The notes: generated from the letters alone by a model not told the origin. 58,154 nt of DNA from a bacterium (GCA_023666335.1 JAMPCE010000014.1:1-58154), one strand, 5' to 3'. Numbered from the stretch's first letter, positions 45,593 through 54,767 are shown. A program made the numbers and translations.

Positions 45593-48500
45593 ATGAAGAG
45601 AACAGGAAAAAAATTGACCGCATGGATCTTGGCTGTATTGATTGCCGTAACTTCCGCAGAACTTCCCGTTATCCCTGCCTATGCGCAGGAACAGGAGCAG
45701 GCGCTGCCGGAGCTGCCCGCAGAAAAGACGCCGGATGAGGACGCGGAAAACGGTGTGTCCGGCAACAGCACGGTAAGCGGTAACTCTGACGATGAGCAGA
45801 TAACACCTTTCTTAAATCCGCTCTCCGACGATGCGGCGGACGAAGAAATGGCAAGCATATCGCTGGAGCTGGAGGGCGTCTATCAGTTTGGCGGCGCGCC
45901 GACAGGATCCGCCCCGACTTCCTATACGTCAAGACCTAAAAAAGCTCCCCGAAGCGGTGACTCAATAGAAACCTATCTCTATAATCAGCTTCGCGAAAAT
46001 CGTGATAACATTGACTCAAATAGTCAAGCAACAATTGATATCTCCTCATACAATCTCTCGCTCTCGACTGATCTGGATTATCTGGGGCGCGTATACAGCG
46101 GTGTGCTGAACGAGCATCCCGATCTGTACGATGTAGATCATTCCTGGGCGCCTTATTATAATACAACTACAAACCAAATTGTTTCAATGCAAGTCACTTA
46201 CATACAGGGACTGGACCACGACAAATGGGAGCAGGGCTTCGAGGCTGCAAAAGCCGCTGTGACAAATCCGTCCAACCAATTACAGACAGCCATCGAGCTG
46301 CACGATTATCTGGCTGTCAACTGCGTGTATGACTACCAGAATTTTTTAGATAATACCGTTCCGCAGGTATCCCATTCTACCTACGGTGTATTTGCAAACC
46401 GTGTGGCTGTGTGCGACGGTTATTCCCTTGCCTATAAGTATCTGTTAAGTCAGTTTGGTATCGACTGCTATATGGTTACCAGCACACCTATGGAGCACGC
46501 CTGGAATCTGATCGAATTGAACGGCAAATATTATCAGGTGGATGTCACATGGGACGACCCCACATGGGATCTGGTCGGCAGAGTTTCCCACCAATTTATG
46601 TTCCTGAGCGATACCACCTTTGAAAGTATACGCGTCGGCAATCCCTCTAACCCCGACTATCACCATGACTGGCAGGTCACAAAAGGCAGCGATATCGTTT
46701 CTTATATTGCGGACGACACTGCCTATGACAGCGCCTTTTGGGCAAACTCTACCGCGCCATTGGTGTTTTACGAAGGCGCCTGCTATTATACTGATTGCGA
46801 TGCGTCACAATATAAAACCGTAATTAGAAAAAAGGAGGATGCGCTTGCCGATATTTCAACCTCCGGCGATACGTTCCATACCATCATCAATTCCGGCTAT
46901 AATATAGCGCTTTCCGGACTCTTCCAAATCGGCGGCTACCTATACTATAACAATTATAACCATATTTGCCGTACCGCCATAGATAACGTAAAAGAAGAAA
47001 TTATATTTACCCCTGATGAATCCGGCTACATCTACGGCTGCGCCTACTATCCGGAACCGCCGACCGATCCAAATAATCCATCCAAAATACACTATTCTCT
47101 GCATGACTCTACAAACTTGGAGGAGGCAGAAACTGTGCTGGTAGCGGAGATTCCCGATCTGCCGCAGCCCGACGATCCCGTCCCTGCCCGTCTCACGCGC
47201 CCGACTAAGACCACCTATCCGGTCGGAACGGAACTTGACCTCACCGGCGGAAAAGTCAACTATCCGAAAACAGAGGGCGGCAGGGAAACCGTAGAGCTTA
47301 CCGCAGATATGATCGACGGCTTTGACTCTACTGCACCGGGGATTCAAACGCTCACCGTCACCTATGACCAAACCAAACCGGACGAGACGCTGTCCTTTGA
47401 CGTCCTGATCGTTGAGGTGCCCGAATTGACCGATTCGGTCATTCTGTGTGGGCAGGCGCTCAACACGATCTCCCTTTCGGATCATGACAACGACGGCACC
47501 GGGACATACGCGTGGAAAGACGGAACGACCCCACTGACAACCGAAGGGGAACAGACTGTTTCGGTCGTATTCACACCGAACGATCTGTCGCTTTTCCAGA
47601 CCATCGAACTGATGATCACGGTGACGGTAGAAAAGATTACGCTGGCGGAGCCTGATACAGTCGTAACGCTGGAAAACGATTCCTATGTCTACAACGGGAA
47701 TCCGCGGAAGCCGTCTGTCACGGTCTCCCATCAGGGCAAAGCGCTCCGGGAAAGCGTTGACTACACGTTGTCTTACAAGGATAACAGCAGCGCAGGCACG
47801 GCAACCGTCACCGTGAGCGGTAAAGGCGCTTACAGCGGCAGCATCGAAAAGACCTTTACGATCACGCCCGCGCCGCTTACCATTACTGCGGCAGACAAGA
47901 CGATCCGGGTAGGCGATCCGCTGCCCGCGGCAGATTCCTACGGATATACGACCACGGGACTGTGCGGAGCAGATATCCTGACCACGCTTCCCGTTCTCAC
48001 CTGCGCCATCACCGATACCGCAGCCGCCGGGGAATATGAGATCGTCCCGAGCGGCGCGGATGCAGGCGCAAACTATACGATAACCTACGTGAACGGCAAG
48101 CTGACTGTAACGGCGGGCGACATTGTCGTCTACACCGTCCGCTTCGACGTGCAGGGGCACGGAACGGCTCCCGCTCCCGTCACGGATCTTACCGCGGGAA
48201 GCAAGGTGGCAAAACCGACAGATCCCACAGCGGCAGGCTGGCGTTTCGACGGCTGGTTCAAGGAAGCCGCCTGCACCAATGCCTGGAACTTTGACACCGA
48301 TACCGTGCAGGCTGATCTGACCCTGTATGCCAAGTGGACGCAGGAAGACGGCGGTGACGGCGACCCGGAGGAGGACGGCTTCACCCTTTCGGAAATCCCC
48401 GACCTGATCTACACGGGCAAGGCACAGAAACCCGCCATAACCGTAAGTTATGGCAGGACGCTCCTCAAGTCGGGCCGCGATTATACGCTGAAATACTATC

Positions 48501-50311
48501 ATAATACCAACGTAAACGCAGACGGCATTTTGGCGGACAGTTCCTCTTTCGACGCTTCTCTTCCTTATGTGGAGATTACCGGAAAAGGCAATTATGCCGC
48601 AAAGATCCGGCTGAACTTTAACATCCTGCCCCGTTCCATCGGCGACGGCAGCGCAGCGCCCGCAGACGGCGTGACATTAAAAGTAACGGATCAATTTGCC
48701 ACAGCCAATAAGACGCTCAAGCCGTTCTCGTCCATCCGCTCCGTGACTTCCATGCGGTTAAATAAGGACTTTTCCCTGCGGCTGACGGCCGTAAACACGC
48801 GCGACCGATCCGGCGCGGCGCTGGCTGCGGGCACGGAGCTTACGGGCGCTTCCATCCCTGCAGGATACAGCGGAGAGTTTCTGCTTGCGGTCACCGGGCT
48901 TGGCAATTACACGGGCAGTATCACGAAGTCTGTTTATGTCACGGACAAAGCGCATCTGCTCAAAAATATGACGGTCAAGCTCGGGCAGAACCTGAAAAAC
49001 ATCCCGTTCCGGGAGCAGCCGATCGAACTTACGCCGTCGGAAGTCGAAACGCCCGACACTTTCACGGTCAAATACGGAAGGACCGCGCTGCGCTATGGCA
49101 CGGATTACACAGTCAGCTATCGGAACAATGACCGCGTCGGCAAAGCGGAACTCATCGTCACGGGCATCGGTGAATATGCCGGAACGAAAAGCGTATTTTT
49201 CAACATTAAGGGAAAAGCCTTTAACGCCAAAAAAGTCCGCGTAGACGGCATTGAGAATAAAGTTTACACGGGCCTTGCACAGACGCAGGACGGAATGACT
49301 CTGCTCTATGGCGCCGGGACTGCGGACGAACAGAGCCTAGCAGCGGATACCCATTACACGGTCAGCTACAAGAAAAACACCGATAAAGGCACCGCTACGA
49401 TGACCTTTACGGGACTTCCGCAGGCAGGTTTTTCCGGCAGCTTCAAAAAGACGTTTAAGATCACGCCCGCATCCATTACAGAGACCACGCAGGCGGACGC
49501 CATGAAAGATCTTTCTTTCTGTTACAACAAGAACGGCGTGAAACCCGTGGACGAGATCGTCCTCACGAACGCGCAGGGCATTTTGCTGCAAAACACGAAA
49601 GACTATACCTTGAAATATCAGAACAATAAGGCGGTCGCCGAAAAGACGGCGCAAAAGCCGCCCACGGTCATCATCAAGGGAAAGGGCAACTATACGGGCG
49701 AGTTAAAGGTCTTTTTCACCATCAGAAAGGCGGATTTTGACAGTGCGGAAGACGGTCTTACGTTCACGGCGACGTCGATCCCCTATCTGCCCGATCAGCC
49801 CGCTGACTATACCTACACGCCTGTCATCAATGTGCGCGACCAGAATACGAAACTCCGTCTCAACAAGGACTACACGATCACCTATCTGGATAACACGCAG
49901 GCAGATTACGAAAGCTTTGTCAGGACGCTTAAGGAAACGCCAAAGGACGTCCATCCCATTCCGCGCGCAGTCATTACACCGACGGCAGACTCTCCTTATC
50001 AGTCTTCGCACACGGTACTGCTGCCGGTCTATATGAGCGAGCTGACAAAGGACAATCTCGAAGTGAAGATCGTAGGCAGTACCGCCTACACGGGCGGACA
50101 GGTCAGACCGAAAGTGGAGGTCTACTACACGGGAGACGGCGGCAGGGTTCTTCTGGAAGAGGGCAATCATAAAGATTATGTGGTCGTCTACGGTGCAAAC
50201 AACACGACCGGAAAAAACAAAGGAAAGCTCACGATCCACGGAACGGTGCCCGACTACGGCGGTTATGTCACAGTGAAATTTGACATTCAAAAGAAATCTT
50301 TTTCCAACTGA
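45593..50311 (+). CDS. Large secreted protein: transglutaminase-like domain plus Ig-like and MBG-type repeats
   Basis: This 1572-residue protein has a signal peptide (cleavage near AYA-QE, residue 31). A transglutaminase-like domain (about 125-345) has a full triad: Cys274 in AVCDGYS, His302 in EHAWN and Asp317 in VDVTWDDP. A bacterial Ig-like domain begins PARLTRPTKTTYPVGTELD, then an MBG-type repeat (PLTITAADKTIRVGDPLP) and an InlB-type repeat ending WRFDGWFKEAACTNAWNFDT. At least seven beta-repeats follow, each with a DYTLSY / YTGKAQKP pattern and ending in KTFTI or a variant. No LPXTG or other anchor is seen, so it is probably released or loosely bound. ATG 45593 has GAGGAG 6 bases upstream. 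Confidence 0.88.
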   Translation: MKRTGKKLTAWILAVLIAVTSAELPVIPAYAQEQEQALPELPAEKTPDEDAENGVSGNSTVSGNSDDEQITPFLNPLSDDAADEEMASISLELEGVYQFGGAPTGSAPTSYTSRPKKAPRSGDSIETYLYNQLRENRDNIDSNSQATIDISSYNLSLSTDLDYLGRVYSGVLNEHPDLYDVDHSWAPYYNTTTNQIVSMQVTYIQGLDHDKWEQGFEAAKAAVTNPSNQLQTAIELHDYLAVNCVYDYQNFLDNTVPQVSHSTYGVFANRVAVCDGYSLAYKYLLSQFGIDCYMVTSTPMEHAWNLIELNGKYYQVDVTWDDPTWDLVGRVSHQFMFLSDTTFESIRVGNPSNPDYHHDWQVTKGSDIVSYIADDTAYDSAFWANSTAPLVFYEGACYYTDCDASQYKTVIRKKEDALADISTSGDTFHTIINSGYNIALSGLFQIGGYLYYNNYNHICRTAIDNVKEEIIFTPDESGYIYGCAYYPEPPTDPNNPSKIHYSLHDSTNLEEAETVLVAEIPDLPQPDDPVPARLTRPTKTTYPVGTELDLTGGKVNYPKTEGGRETVELTADMIDGFDSTAPGIQTLTVTYDQTKPDETLSFDVLIVEVPELTDSVILCGQALNTISLSDHDNDGTGTYAWKDGTTPLTTEGEQTVSVVFTPNDLSLFQTIELMITVTVEKITLAEPDTVVTLENDSYVYNGNPRKPSVTVSHQGKALRESVDYTLSYKDNSSAGTATVTVSGKGAYSGSIEKTFTITPAPLTITAADKTIRVGDPLPAADSYGYTTTGLCGADILTTLPVLTCAITDTAAAGEYEIVPSGADAGANYTITYVNGKLTVTAGDIVVYTVRFDVQGHGTAPAPVTDLTAGSKVAKPTDPTAAGWRFDGWFKEAACTNAWNFDTDTVQADLTLYAKWTQEDGGDGDPEEDGFTLSEIPDLIYTGKAQKPAITVSYGRTLLKSGRDYTLKYYHNTNVNADGILADSSSFDASLPYVEITGKGNYAAKIRLNFNILPRSIGDGSAAPADGVTLKVTDQFATANKTLKPFSSIRSVTSMRLNKDFSLRLTAVNTRDRSGAALAAGTELTGASIPAGYSGEFLLAVTGLGNYTGSITKSVYVTDKAHLLKNMTVKLGQNLKNIPFREQPIELTPSEVETPDTFTVKYGRTALRYGTDYTVSYRNNDRVGKAELIVTGIGEYAGTKSVFFNIKGKAFNAKKVRVDGIENKVYTGLAQTQDGMTLLYGAGTADEQSLAADTHYTVSYKKNTDKGTATMTFTGLPQAGFSGSFKKTFKITPASITETTQADAMKDLSFCYNKNGVKPVDEIVLTNAQGILLQNTKDYTLKYQNNKAVAEKTAQKPPTVIIKGKGNYTGELKVFFTIRKADFDSAEDGLTFTATSIPYLPDQPADYTYTPVINVRDQNTKLRLNKDYTITYLDNTQADYESFVRTLKETPKDVHPIPRAVITPTADSPYQSSHTVLLPVYMSELTKDNLEVKIVGSTAYTGGQVRPKVEVYYTGDGGRVLLEEGNHKDYVVVYGANNTTGKNKGKLTIHGTVPDYGGYVTVKFDIQKKSFSN

Positions 50312-50351
50312 GAACGGACGGGCTTGTTTGAGATTTTGAACAAGCCCGTTC
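50312..50351 (+). terminator. Likely terminator of the secreted repeat protein gene
   Basis: GGGCTTGTT (50320-50328) pairs with AACAAGCCC (50339-50347), extended by GAAC/GTTC. The tail (ATAATTTGTTCATATTT) is only moderately T-rich. Confidence 0.6.
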
Positions 50352-50424
50352 ATAATTTGTTCATATTTAATTTCAAAAAACTTCATTTCTGAATCATGAT
50401 TTAGACATTTCTGCCCCGTATACT

Positions 50425-50549
50425 AAAATCATAAGATACACAAAAGCAAAAAACGCCGTCAGGTGTGCTGATTAATTAAAACTTTTTCATAATAAATGCC
50501 AAGTAAGGGCAACCTTACTTGGCATCCTCCCTTTTATAGGGCTTTTTTT
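50425..50549 (+). ncRNA. Candidate small RNA or attenuator with a GCAA-loop hairpin
   Basis: A perfect 13-pair stem, ATGCCAAGTAAGG and CCTTACTTGGCAT (50496-50525), is capped by GCAA. CCC-TTTTATA-GGG and CTTTTTTT (50529-50549) follow, forming an intrinsic terminator. A TATACT box at 50419-50424 may be its -10 but has no good -35. A separate promoter serves the AGCS gene downstream, so this transcript seems to end on its own. Confidence 0.4.
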
Positions 50550-50590
50550 GTTTTCAAAATTGTTTCTTTACATCCATGTATACAATCCTC

Positions 50591-50619
50591 TTGCCAAATG
50601 TTCTTCCTTATGTTATACT
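50591..50619 (+). promoter_or_regulatory. Promoter of the AGCS gene
   Basis: TTGCCA (50591-50596), 17 bases and TATACT (50614-50619). Confidence 0.75.
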
Positions 50620-50693
50620 TAGATTTCGTAAACCGTCAAATGAGGAGGACAGGAGCGCCGCTATCGCGGAAACGCTCCGGAATGGAGAGTATT

Positions 50694-52199
50694 ATGGTAG
50701 AATTTATCACAAATGTGAACAGCGCCGTCAACGGCTTCGTCTGGGGCATTCCCATGCTGGTGCTGCTCGTCGGTACGGGTATTCTGATGACTTCCCTGAC
50801 CAAATTTTTCCAGCTTTCCCACATCGGACACTGGTGGAGCAATACCATCGGCAGCATCTTTAAGGACAAACATATCACCCAGCACACGGATAAGGAGGAT
50901 CAGTCCATCTCCCAGTTCCAGTCCCTGTGCACGGCACTGGCTGCCACCATCGGCACAGGTAATATCGTCGGTGTGGCGAGCGCGCTGATCGCCGGAGGTC
51001 CCGGCGCGATCTTCTGGATGTGGATCGTGGCTTTCTTCGGCATGATGACGAACTATTCCGAGAATGTGCTCGGTATTTACTACCGCCGCAAGAATGAAAA
51101 AGGCGAATGGTGCGGCGGCGCCATGTATTACTTAAAGGACGGGCTCGGCTCCTACAAGGGCTTTAAGCAGGTCGGCGCAGTACTTGCGGTGCTCTTTTCC
51201 GTCTTCTGCGTGCTGGCTTCTTTCGGGATCGGCAATATGAGCCAGATCAATTCCATCTCCGGCAATATGAAGTCGGCTTTCGGCGTCCCCACTTATGTGA
51301 CAGGTATCGCGCTGCTGATCCTTGCCGCGCTGGTGATCGTAGGCGGCTTGAAGCGTATCGCTTCCGTAACAGAGAAGTTAGTGCCCTTTATGGCGATCAT
51401 CTATGTTGTGGGCGCGGTGGTCATCTTTATCATGAACATTGATCAGTGCGGCGCGGTATTCTCCGCGATCTTCAAGGGCGCGTTCGGTCTGCGTGCCGTG
51501 GGCGGCGGCCTTGTCGGGAGCGGCGTCAAGATGGCGCTCACCTGGGGTATGAAGCGCGGCGTGTTCTCCAACGAGGCGGGTCTTGGTTCCTCCGTTATGG
51601 TGCATTCCAGCTCCAACGTCAAGGAGCCTGTGCGTCAGGGTATGTGGGGCATCTTTGAAGTATTTGCAGACACCATCATCGTCTGCACACTGACCGCTTT
51701 CGCGGTGCTCTCCTCCGGTCTGGTAGACTTAGAGACCGGCGCGGTGTTAAGCGCATCCGAGGGTTCCGCTCTGGTGGGAGAAGCTTTCGCTACGAAATTC
51801 GGCAGTATCGGTCCCATGTTCATCGCGATCGCGATCCTGCTGTTTGCTTTCTCCACGGTGCTGGGCTGGAGCCACTATGGTTCGAAAGCCTGGGAGTACC
51901 TCTTCGGCACCAAGTCCATGATCGCCTATAAGATCGTATTCGTCCTGATGATCTATGTCGGCGCGACCATGAACTTAAGTCTTGCCTGGGATCTCTCCGA
52001 TACCTTTAACGGTCTGATGGCGATCCCCAACCTGATCGGCGTCTTAAGCCTGTCGCCCGTCGTGATGCACATCACGAAGAACTATGTGGCGCGTACGCTG
52101 AAAAAGGAATCTGTGGAGCCGATGCTTTCCGCGTTCCCAGATATTCAGAAGACGCAGGCTGAGGAACTTGCGGAGTTGCATAAAAACAGCGCGGAATAA
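50694..52199 (+). CDS. Sodium:alanine/glycine symporter (AGCS family)
   Basis: This 501-residue membrane protein has about eleven helices and takes up alanine or glycine with sodium. AATIGTGNIVGVASALIAGG (sodium and substrate site), FWMWIVAFFGMMTNYSENVL, TWGMKRGVFSNEAGLGSSVM and FSTVLGWSHYGSKAWEYLFG are family signatures. ATG 50694 has GGAGAG 6 bases upstream; ATG 50682 in the same frame is possible through the GAGGAGG at 50642 if the leader hairpin folds. Glycine riboswitches often control this family, but none is recognisable here. Confidence 0.94.
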   Translation: MVEFITNVNSAVNGFVWGIPMLVLLVGTGILMTSLTKFFQLSHIGHWWSNTIGSIFKDKHITQHTDKEDQSISQFQSLCTALAATIGTGNIVGVASALIAGGPGAIFWMWIVAFFGMMTNYSENVLGIYYRRKNEKGEWCGGAMYYLKDGLGSYKGFKQVGAVLAVLFSVFCVLASFGIGNMSQINSISGNMKSAFGVPTYVTGIALLILAALVIVGGLKRIASVTEKLVPFMAIIYVVGAVVIFIMNIDQCGAVFSAIFKGAFGLRAVGGGLVGSGVKMALTWGMKRGVFSNEAGLGSSVMVHSSSNVKEPVRQGMWGIFEVFADTIIVCTLTAFAVLSSGLVDLETGAVLSASEGSALVGEAFATKFGSIGPMFIAIAILLFAFSTVLGWSHYGSKAWEYLFGTKSMIAYKIVFVLMIYVGATMNLSLAWDLSDTFNGLMAIPNLIGVLSLSPVVMHITKNYVARTLKKESVEPMLSAFPDIQKTQAEELAELHKNSAE

Positions 52200-52208
52200 A
52201 TACTGGGA

Positions 52209-52320
52209 GACAGATTTTACAGGCTATCTGACAGTTCCGAAGCACTGTCTGAGCGCTGAGCTTGCAAAGCAAGGTGAGCGCGAGTTTGCGCAGGAACAGA
52301 GGATACCTGTAAAATCTGTC
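52209..52320. repeat. Structured palindromic element behind the AGCS gene
   Basis: Perfect 15-base outer arms are GACAGATTTTACAGG (52209-52223) and CCTGTAAAATCTGTC (52306-52320). Inside are GTTCC/GGAAC, the hairpin GACAGT..ACTGTC and the hairpin GCGCT..CTTGC-AAA-GCAAG..AGCGC, giving a branched fold. It begins 9 bases after the stop codon and is followed by a terminator. Confidence 0.8.
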
Positions 52321-52340
52321 CTGACTACTTAGTCAAAGAA

Positions 52341-52385
52341 CCCCGACACGGCTACTCAGCCAATGTCGGGGTCTATTTTTGCTTT
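52341..52385. terminator. Terminator between convergent AGCS and aldolase genes
   Basis: CCCCGACA and TGTCGGGG enclose a smaller stem GGCT/AGCC (52341-52371). The plus strand continues TCTATTTTTGCTTT; the minus strand continues TTCTTT. It probably serves both genes. Confidence 0.8.
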
Positions 52386-52402
52386 GACAAATGCCGCGCG
52401 TC

Positions 52403-53371
52403 TTACGCCTTACCGTCGGAACCGAGCACATTCTTGATCTTGTGTGCTACCATATCCTTCACAGCCTGTCTTGCGGGTTTCAGATACTGTCTGGGATCAA
52501 AGTGATCGGGATGCTCCGCGAAATACTTACGGATGTTACCGGTCATCGCCAGACGGATATCGGAGTCGATGTTGATCTTACATACGGCAAGTTCCGCCGC
52601 CTTACGAAGCTGCTCCTCCGGGATACCTACCGCGTCGGGCATGTTGCCGCCGTACTGGTTCACCATCTTGACGAACTCCTGCGGAACGGAAGAAGAACCG
52701 TGCAGCACGATCGGGAAGCCGGGCAGTCTCTTGATGCACTCCTCCAGCACGTCGAAGCGAAGCGGAGGGGGAACCAGGATGCCGTCAGCATTTCTCGTGC
52801 ACTGTGCCGCCGTAAACTTGTATGCGCCGTGGGAAGTACCGATCGCGATCGCCAGGGAATCACAGCCTGTCTTATCGACGAACTCCTCAACCTCCTCGGG
52901 ATGGGTGTAGGACTCTTTGCCTGCCTCTACCACGACCTCATCCTCCACGCCTGCCAGCGTACCAAGTTCAGCCTCTACCACAACGCCCTTGTCATGCGCA
53001 TACTCAACGACCTGCTTGGTCAATGCGATGTTGTCCTCGAAAGACTTAGAGGAAGCGTCGATCATAACGGAGGTGAAACCGCCGTCGATACAGGACTTAC
53101 AAAGCTCAAACGTGTCGCCGTGATCTAAGTGGAGAGCGATCGGGATCTGCGGATTCTCAGCGACCGCCGCCTCAACCAGCTTCACCAGATAGGTGTGGTT
53201 TGCGTAAGCGCGCGCGCCCTTGGAAACCTGTAAGATCACGGGGCTGTTCAGCTCGCCTGCCGCCTCGGTGATACCCTGAACGATCTCCATGTTGTTCACG
53301 TTGAAAGCGCCGACTGCATAACCGCCGTCATAGGCTTTCTGAAACATTTCCTTTGTTGTTACCAATGCCAT
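52403..53371 (-). CDS. fba: Fructose-bisphosphate aldolase, class II
   Basis: This 322-residue zinc-dependent aldolase of glycolysis splits fructose 1,6-bisphosphate. The zinc site is in ALHLDHGDTFELC (about 79-91), and the catalytic region has DASSKSFEDNIALTKQVVEYAH and EAELGTLAGVEDEV. IVLHGSSSVPQEFV and VCKINIDSDIRLAMTGNIRKY are the phosphate-binding segments. It is a single gene with a good promoter. An ATG at 53371 with GGAAG upstream sets the start. Confidence 0.97.
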   Translation of the reverse strand: MALVTTKEMFQKAYDGGYAVGAFNVNNMEIVQGITEAAGELNSPVILQVSKGARAYANHTYLVKLVEAAVAENPQIPIALHLDHGDTFELCKSCIDGGFTSVMIDASSKSFEDNIALTKQVVEYAHDKGVVVEAELGTLAGVEDEVVVEAGKESYTHPEEVEEFVDKTGCDSLAIAIGTSHGAYKFTAAQCTRNADGILVPPPLRFDVLEECIKRLPGFPIVLHGSSSVPQEFVKMVNQYGGNMPDAVGIPEEQLRKAAELAVCKINIDSDIRLAMTGNIRKYFAEHPDHFDPRQYLKPARQAVKDMVAHKIKNVLGSDGKA

Positions 53372-53416
53372 AGTGTTCTCTTCCTTTCTATCTTATTTTG
53401 TTTTTTGGAAACAAGT

Positions 53417-53445
53417 GGAATACCAACTTTTATTTTAACAGTCAA
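53417..53445 (-). promoter_or_regulatory. Promoter of fba
   Basis: TTGACT (53440-53445), 17 bases and TATTCC (53417-53422) on the minus strand, directly behind the stop of the lipid kinase gene. Confidence 0.6.
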
Positions 53446-53456
53446 GCCCTCGAAAG

Positions 53457-54356
53457 TCAATAACGCTCGCGGGGAACACGGATCGTAAGCGCCCGGTCCC
53501 AATTTTTAATCTCTACCATCTGATGTTCGCCGCCATACTCGCCGTCCAGCGTCCAGGCTACCGGCTCCTCCGACTCCACTTTCACGCTGTCGGTCGTAAA
53601 CGTGTAGATGTACTCCGATTTCACCCGCTTGTCCACCAGCGCCACGATAATATTGTTCAGGTCCAGCGGATTCGTGGGTCTGCGAATCAGCGTCACTTCA
53701 AACAAGCCGTCATCCAGCGCCACGTTCTGCCCCGTAATGCCGCGAAAGCCGCCGACGGAATGCGAGTTCGTGACCATGCCATAGAGAAAATCCCCCTCGA
53801 TGACCTCCTCATTGCAGGTGATCTTTAAGGGATAAGAACGCACCGAGGGCAGGCGCTTCACGCCCTCGATCAGATATGCCGCATGTCCCAGCACATTCTT
53901 CGTGTCCTGCGGCGTCCCGTAAGACACGTCCGTAAAAATGCCGAACGCCGCCACATAAATGAAAATGCCCTGATTAAACAGCCCGACGTCACAGGCAAAA
54001 TCTCTGCCGTTCACCACCACGTCCGCCGCCTGCACCATATTCTTCGGAATGCCGAGGCTGTTAGCAAAGTCATTCGTGCTGCCCGCCGGAACATAGCCTA
54101 TGGGAAGACGCTCGTCCGACTTCATCATGCCCGTGACCACTTCATCCAGCGTACCGTCCCCACCGCTGCAAACCACGATATCGTAACCTGCGCGCCGCTC
54201 CCGCACCGCTTTCACAGCGTCGCCGGACGCCTGCGTGGGATAGGCTGTCACTTCGTATCCGGCTTTTACAAAAATATCAATGATATCGAGAAAATTGCTT
54301 CTGATCCTTGCCTTTCCGGATCTCGGATTATACACAAAAAGCATCTGTTTCGCCAT
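53457..54356 (-). CDS. Diacylglycerol/lipid kinase (DagK/YegS family)
   Basis: This 299-residue lipid kinase starts MAKQMLFVYNPRSGKA. The nucleotide-binding motif VVCSGGDGTLDEVV lies near 57-70, and IGYVPAGSTNDFANSLGIP follows. Members recycle diacylglycerol to phosphatidate at the membrane. VGGFRGITGQNVALDDGLFEV and the C-terminal WTLDGEYGG agree with the family. ATG 54356 follows GGGG. A leader hairpin (54382-54423) and a promoter with perfect TTGACA precede it, behind crh. Confidence 0.9.
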   Translation of the reverse strand: MAKQMLFVYNPRSGKARIRSNFLDIIDIFVKAGYEVTAYPTQASGDAVKAVRERRAGYDIVVCSGGDGTLDEVVTGMMKSDERLPIGYVPAGSTNDFANSLGIPKNMVQAADVVVNGRDFACDVGLFNQGIFIYVAAFGIFTDVSYGTPQDTKNVLGHAAYLIEGVKRLPSVRSYPLKITCNEEVIEGDFLYGMVTNSHSVGGFRGITGQNVALDDGLFEVTLIRRPTNPLDLNNIIVALVDKRVKSEYIYTFTTDSVKVESEEPVAWTLDGEYGGEHQMVEIKNWDRALTIRVPRERY

Positions 54357-54381
54357 CTTATCCCCTTTCCTAACGTAAAGC

Positions 54382-54423
54382 GCCCGGCGCCTCACTCGCT
54401 TAGGCGCGTCTGAGACTCCGGGC
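54382..54423 (-). promoter_or_regulatory. GC-rich leader hairpin of the lipid kinase gene
   Basis: GCGCCT (54387-54392) pairs with AGGCGC (54402-54407), and outer GCCCGG (54382-54387) can pair with CCGGGC (54418-54423). It stands between the promoter and the start codon. Confidence 0.45.
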
Positions 54424-54428
54424 AGTTA

Positions 54429-54456
54429 TAGTTAGTTATGCCTTATCAAATGTCAA
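54429..54456 (-). promoter_or_regulatory. Possible promoter of the lipid kinase gene
   Basis: Perfect TTGACA (54451-54456) with TAACTA (54429-54434) 16 bases further on the minus strand. The -10 match is weak. Confidence 0.45.
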
Positions 54457-54474
54457 TCCTGTCACACTTATCCG

Positions 54475-54729
54475 CTATCTGGTGGTCAGGAATTTCTCGA
54501 TTTCCGCTACGGCATTCACCTCGTCTGTACCGTCCGCGGTCACCGTTACCTCCGCACCACTCTCAAGGCCCATACTCATCATGCCCATGATGCTTTTGGC
54601 GTTTACCCTTTTGTTTTCCGCACCCAGGTAAACGGTGCTCTCAAACTGGCTCGCCACCTGTACCAGCATAGCCACCGGTCTCGCTTCGAGTCCTGTCTCC
54701 AGCTTGATCTGGATTGACTTCTGAATCAT
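54475..54729 (-). CDS. crh: Crh-like HPr paralogue (His-15 replaced by Glu)
   Basis: This 84-residue HPr-fold protein carries TGLEARPVAML where HPr has GLHARPA, so the phosphate-carrying histidine is glutamate. The serine motif AKSIMGMMSMGLESG is intact, so HPr kinase could phosphorylate it. Bacillus Crh (with Gln at this position) works with CcpA in catabolite repression and lies beside whiA and rapZ, as here. It follows whiA by 38 bases. ATG 54729 has GAGGAG upstream. A true PTS HPr must lie elsewhere if a PTS operates. Confidence 0.88.
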   Translation of the reverse strand: MIQKSIQIKLETGLEARPVAMLVQVASQFESTVYLGAENKRVNAKSIMGMMSMGLESGAEVTVTADGTDEVNAVAEIEKFLTTR

Positions 54730-54767
54730 ACTGTTCTCCTCTTTTCCGAAGCGTCGCGCTTCTCTTT

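Larger units (their letters stand above)
50352..50693 (+). other. Gene-free stretch before the AGCS gene
   Basis: No credible protein gene is present here. It holds an unassigned A+T-rich part (50352-50424), a small-RNA or attenuator candidate (50425-50549), the AGCS promoter (50591-50619) and a leader. In the leader, GAGGAGG (50642-50648) is followed by the hairpin GGAGCGCCG/CGG-AAA-CGCTCC (50652-50678), which ends just before an in-frame ATG at 50682. Confidence 0.6.

Noticed and set aside
46940..48502. 520-codon open frame on the minus strand inside the secreted repeat protein gene
   Set aside because: It is antisense to a gene with signal peptide, catalytic motifs and a ribosome site. 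Its translation is rich in Arg, Gly and Ile with no recognisable domain, as expected of a shadow frame in G+C-rich repeats.
50352..50693. Glycine riboswitch ahead of the AGCS gene
   Set aside because: Family members are often controlled that way, so I looked for the paired glycine aptamers. None of the conserved aptamer segments was found; only simple hairpins are present.
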